A stretch of DNA of 64,000 nt from Bradyrhizobium erythrophlei. GTDB taxonomy: Bacteria; Pseudomonadota; Alphaproteobacteria; Rhizobiales; Xanthobacteraceae. The stretch is taken from assembly GCF_900142985.1 (NCBI RefSeq), contig NZ_LT670849.1, positions 7,456,501 through 7,520,500 on the forward strand, in the 5' to 3' direction. Below the pieces are notes generated by a model. The model was not told the origin of the DNA. It saw nothing but the letters and a program-made list of their open reading frames with translations, and ran no database searches. Numbering within the stretch: the first letter of the stretch is position 1; every line of letters begins with the position of its first letter. Both the position numbers and the translations under genes were made by a program. Below are positions 63,362-64,000 of this stretch, piece after piece.

Positions 63362-64000
63362 TCAGCTTTCAGAGCTGCTAACCTTCAGAGGGATCGAACT
63401 TTCTTGTTCCTTATCGACGAACCTCAAAGTCGTCCTATCAAGTGGAGTGCGCAATCCCTTTATAAAGCCCTCCAGGAACGCCGACATGCGTACTAGTCCT
63501 TGTGGTTGGCGAAGATGAAGCAGGTCCCGAATAGGCGGCCACAGGGCGTATTTGGCAAACTCCCATGCCGGAATGTACGCGAGCCCGATGTACCCACACC
63601 TGAGCAACTTCGAATACGCCGCGCCTATGGCCAGGAAGTCTCTGCGTGCCAGCGACTTGCCCTGTTGCCACGTGCGAAAACCGAAGTGTTTCACCGTGAT
63701 TGATGACGTCTCATAGATGTAATAACCGGCAACGAGCGCGCGGATCCCAACGTCGCGGTCGTCACCTGATGGAAACCGTGATCCCGGACCGAACATTGGG
63801 TCAAATCCGCCGATGTCTTCAATCATGCTGCGACGAACTGCAATGCCAGCGCCCATACCGTGCACGTCTCGCGCGTCATGCATCGACGTTAACAGTCTCT
63901 CGCCAGGACGAACGTAAACTGGAACAAAGCCGGCCTCCCGATCGTGCTCGCCGGCCTCAACGCAGCAAAAAGCAACCGCTATCCGGGCGTTCGCAGCGAA
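63362..64000 (-). CDS. Glycosyltransferase family 2, C-terminal part (cut by window edge)
   Basis: The frame is open from the window end to the stop at 63362 (212 codons). It includes HGMGAGIAVRRSMIEDIGGF and DPMFGPGSRFPSGDDRDVGI, the acceptor-side blocks of GT2 enzymes (the GGFD and GDDxD motifs), then VAGYYIYETSSITVKHFGFR with the conserved His. The N-terminal nucleotide-sugar half lies beyond the edge. An internal ATG at 63883 is not the start, because the frame upstream reads sensibly (CCVEAGEHDREAGFVPVYVR). It extends the glycan cluster past the window. Confidence 0.85.
   Translation of the reverse strand, partial: FAANARIAVAFCCVEAGEHDREAGFVPVYVRPGERLLTSMHDARDVHGMGAGIAVRRSMIEDIGGFDPMFGPGSRFPSGDDRDVGIRALVAGYYIYETSSITVKHFGFRTWQQGKSLARRDFLAIGAAYSKLLRCGYIGLAYIPAWEFAKYALWPPIRDLLHLRQPQGLVRMSAFLEGFIKGLRTPLDRTTLRFVDKEQESSIPLKVSSSES

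Noticed and set aside
63095..63496. 133-codon plus-strand frame near the right edge
   Set aside because: It runs into the well-supported glycosyltransferase on the other strand and shows no motif.
1..64000. CRISPR array
   Set aside because: No regularly spaced short repeats with unique spacers were seen; the only regular repeats are the module repeats of the giant gene and the two export genes.

Overview
The window looks like chromosomal DNA of a Bradyrhizobium-type alphaproteobacterium. The basis is high GC with GC-rich third codon positions, an IalB-family protein, many small proteins of a type common in Nitrobacteraceae, a DUF1488-like gene, and a gsp type II secretion operon in the arrangement seen in rhizobia. 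This is an inference from family recognition; no search was run.

Left part (1-5,400): the start of a divergent gene at the edge, a two-gene RND efflux operon (adaptor and permease, overlapping by ATGA), an IalB-like periplasmic protein, and one tRNA-Gln(CTG). Just after the tRNA, from 5,834 to 9,015, the DNA is gene-poor. It holds a 218-bp MITE-like element with perfect 19-bp ends and a 5-bp target duplication, small tandem and palindromic repeats, and three small genes.

Phage-derived recombination block (9,016-14,450): a ParB-domain/DNA-methyltransferase fusion, a DUF5681 protein, a YqaJ-type exonuclease, an ERF-type annealing protein fused to an HNH-like zinc domain, and a small conserved gene followed by a truncated copy of its own first 45 codons. 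No integrase or virion gene is visible, so this looks like a remnant or a self-standing recombination module.

Accessory stretch (14,700-25,800): membrane and secreted small proteins, two methyltransferases, two neighbouring genes that share an N-terminal membrane anchor (one also carries a helix-turn-helix-like segment), a secreted double Cx3C cysteine protein, a secreted BNR-type propeller, and the first of two almost identical Wza-like polysaccharide export genes.

Glycan and secretion core (26,300-47,400): a GT2-GtrA fusion and a GT-C-like membrane enzyme on the plus strand, then a minus-strand type II secretion operon reading gspF-H-I-J-K-L-M-N-D-O, a 576-bp gap, then gspE-gspG. Directly behind gspG, with its ribosome site overlapping the gspG stop codon, lies a 1,770-codon gene for a modular secreted protein: three jelly-roll-like modules joined by two Ig-like/cysteine linkers. 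The coupling makes it the most obvious candidate substrate of this secretion system. It is the strongest lead in the window for an undescribed system.

Right part (47,700-64,000): small secreted proteins, decayed genes (a coiled-coil protein and an SGNH hydrolase), an ExoY/WbaP-type sugar-phosphate transferase, an H-NS-like protein, the second Wza-like copy (3 differences in about 1,227 bp from the first, 32.8 kb away, same orientation), a UDP-glucuronate decarboxylase (UDP-xylose synthase), and a run of GMC oxidoreductase, aldo/keto reductase, FAD oxidoreductase, ATP-grasp ligase and a GT2 glycosyltransferase that leaves the window. Together these suggest an exopolysaccharide or glycoconjugate locus with unusual sugar modification, interleaved with a type II secretion locus.
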